Below are positions 62,116 through 64,000 of a DNA stretch of 64,000 nucleotides, piece by piece. The translations under genes and the position numbers were made by a program. Location of the stretch: contig OU612073.1 of the NCBI GenBank assembly GCA_914767715.1, positions 18,662,001 through 18,726,000 on the forward strand, written 5' to 3'. Position 1 is the stretch's first letter. Every line of letters begins with the position of its first letter. Under the pieces are notes generated by a model. The model was given only the letters and a program-made list of their open reading frames with translations, was not told the DNA's origin and ran no database searches. This DNA comes from Membranipora membranacea (lineage: Eukaryota; Bryozoa; Gymnolaemata; Cheilostomatida; Membraniporidae).

Positions 62116-62709
62116 CTGGAATAAAAATACTTAATTTACAATATTGGAAAACTTTTGTTTGTCCACTACTACAGTCACTTGTGTTTTGACTCCGAAAGAA
62201 ATCTAAAGACGGGCAATAGCGTTAAACTTGGGTATTTCAAAACTTATCCTGAATTCCCCAGCGATCAAATGAGATTGATAACATTTAGCGACAGCCTCTT
62301 AGTCTAAGTCTAAGGATTGTCGAGCTTCTGACTCAGCGTACAGCTAGTCTTTGTGGTTTCATTCCTCCAGACCTGGATCCTGTATTGGTGGTTTAGAACA
62401 CCTGCAGATATTTAGCTTGAGATCCAAGGATTTTTACCAGGCATTAGCCTCACTCCTGATGCTAACACCATTTACGGCCCTTCAATAGTCAATTATAATG
62501 TGTGACCTTTTTTATCATTGGAAACCCTAAAGATTACTGTAATTGTAATACCCTGACTACGTAAGACCACTTAGGAAAGATATCAATGTCCATACTTGGA
62601 TTAGCATATCTCAAGATTTAAGCCATATAAGAATGAGCAATAGGTAGTGCTGAATGATTATCTGACAAAACAATTCTTAAGGTGGTTGGTGTATGCCCTA
62701 CAAGACACA

Positions 62710-63630
62710 ATGAATATAACAGTTTTCTCCTTATTTCTACTTCTCTTCACACAACACGCTGCTTCCAGAGTTTTCTCACTTACATGCCGTGACAAGTCTT
62801 GGCCAGGTATGTACCAGTTGTTAACGGCATTAATTGTTGTAATATTATAATGCTAACTTGGCCTTGCTGAGATATAGATGGATAAAAAATACTACTCCCC
62901 AAGATTCTGTTTATTTTCTTGTTTTACTGGTTATCCGAGTCAATGAAATCATCCTTACTGTTGTAATTTTTTTTCGCTGTGCACATCGGAAATAGTTTGT
63001 GTGAAATTGATTGAGTTAATCTATTCAGTGTAGCACTTCATTATTGTTGATGTTATAGACCTCCTTACCAAAAATGCCAATCAAGGTTATAAATATTGAT
63101 ACTGGTAACAGTAGTTCAACACAAGCCTATTACATTCAAAAGTCATTTCTATCAATATTAAAAAACCAAAGCCAAACATCAAACATCACGATCAAACAAA
63201 GTGATTGTTTAATCCTCGTCATTGGTATCCCACCATGCATATTTCCCAGCAAGATTATGTCAATCAATAGACTTAATAATTAAATGTTATGTACATATTT
63301 TTAAGTCTATGGGTCAATCCCATTGTGGTTAAAAAATTCTTTTTATTTTCCATTGTAGATCAGTACATTTTAAAGAACTTTGAGCCGAGCTCATATGATG
63401 AATGTGCAACTGCTTGTCAGATCTTCGGACCCATTTTCAATGGAAGACTCCTCGATCCTGGAAATTGTGTTTGCGGTTTGTGTAGAGAAGACTTTTGGCG
63501 AATAGCTTTAGATCCAAATAAAGAGAAATATTTCTTGAAGTACTCAGGCTGTGGAAGTATGGACATGATACAAAACATCGCATCTGATAATTATCCGATG
63601 GCTGTATATGTTTGCAAGCGATACCTTTAG
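62710..63630 (+). CDS. Nested antisense secreted eight-cysteine protein, copy 3
   Basis: Exon 1 is 62710-62806 (MNITVFSLFLLLF signal, LTCRDKSWP) and exon 2 is 63359-63630 (starts DQYILKNFEP, ends CKRYL). The product is 122 aa with eight cysteines (LTC, ECATAC, NCVCGLC, SGC, YVC). It is antisense to receptor copy 3, in the intron before the last receptor exon, exactly as in copies 1 and 2. The signal peptide, splice sites, phase and cysteine spacing are all kept. Family unknown, and WSC/apple-like only in a loose sense. The product is presumably extracellular. Confidence 0.8.
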
Positions 63631-64000
63631 TTTCCTAGACAGAGTAGCAGCAGTAATTTAATGAAGCTACCGTTGATTGGCAGCTTTTGTAAGTAAAAAT
63701 TATGACATTATTTTTCTACTTCTTATTTTTTTCACCACAATTGGTCTTGCGTGGCTTTTTATCTTTTTATCTGTCAATAATTTCCAATTCTTATATAACC
63801 AGCAAATATTTGGTGTAAATTTTCTATTTCTTCTTTTCTTTATTACAATCGTGTCCCGAGTGGCTTTTCTTTGTAGTACATTTCACTAATAAACAGCGAA
63901 TATGGTTTAAATAAAACATGCGTATAAAAATACCTACATCTTAACAAAGTTAAGTCTTTAAAATCTTGATGATTTTTCATGACGACATACGAAGACACAC

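Larger units (their letters stand above)
59650..63900 (-). repeat. Right arm of large inverted duplication
   Basis: Read on the - strand it repeats the order of 12,850-16,380: nested secreted gene, receptor last exon, 3' UTR, WAVE terminal exons. Homology continues past the nested gene into intron sequence (about 63,640-63,830 against 13,030-13,215). The outer end is probably beyond the window. Confidence 0.85.

Noticed and set aside
1-64000. CRISPR array, operon or bacterial features
   Set aside because: Spliced animal genes throughout; no regularly spaced identical repeats with unique spacers.

Overview
This is an AT-rich nuclear stretch of a metazoan genome. The genes are split by many short GT-AG introns, the proteins are animal-specific (SCAR/WAVE, a RING/B-box/Tudor germline protein, a CUB-Sushi receptor), and the gaps hold non-LTR retrotransposons and many small inverted-repeat DNA elements. 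The gene mix and compact introns suit a marine invertebrate, possibly a sponge or another early-branching animal, but nothing in the window fixes the phylum.

Layout. (1) 1-1.3 kb is repeat: a foldback-type element carrying a hAT-like insertion. (2) 1.3-15.0 kb holds two tandem paralogues of a type I membrane receptor on the + strand (signal peptide, CUB-like domain, a cysteine-free domain, one Sushi/CCP domain, a transmembrane helix and a Pro- and Tyr-containing tail). Copy 1 enters from outside the window and its Sushi exon is damaged. Copy 2 (8,471-15,028) assembles into 659 aa. In both, the large last intron contains an antisense two-exon gene for a secreted, eight-cysteine protein of about 122 aa. 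(3) 15.9-23.2 kb is a complete SCAR/WAVE gene on the - strand (13 exons). Exon remnants of a second WAVE copy lie at 6.6-7.1 kb, so the duplicated unit was receptor + nested gene + WAVE. (4) 23.2-39.3 kb is a transposon zone: a near-complete CR1-like LINE with a PHD-type ORF1 and subrepeats upstream of it, remnants of three more LINEs, a Gypsy-type RNase H fragment, palindromes and degenerate repeats. (5) 39.5-58.6 kb is a 28-exon + strand gene for a RING + two B-box + three-Tudor protein of about 1,682 aa, resembling RNF17/Qin-Kumo of the germline piRNA pathway. Small transposons sit in its introns. (6) 59.6-64 kb is an inverted third copy of the duplicated unit: WAVE tail remnant (+), receptor last exon (-) and an intact nested secreted gene (+). 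Its outer receptor exons lie beyond the window.

The intact WAVE gene, the LINE zone and the Tudor gene are therefore held between inverted arms of about 3.5-4 kb. The most interesting unit is the receptor with a secreted-protein gene nested antisense in its last intron, kept together through three duplications. Such linkage recalls receptor-ligand or recognition loci, but the function is inference. Coordinates of spliced genes come from splice signals, reading-frame phase and comparison between copies, not from transcripts.
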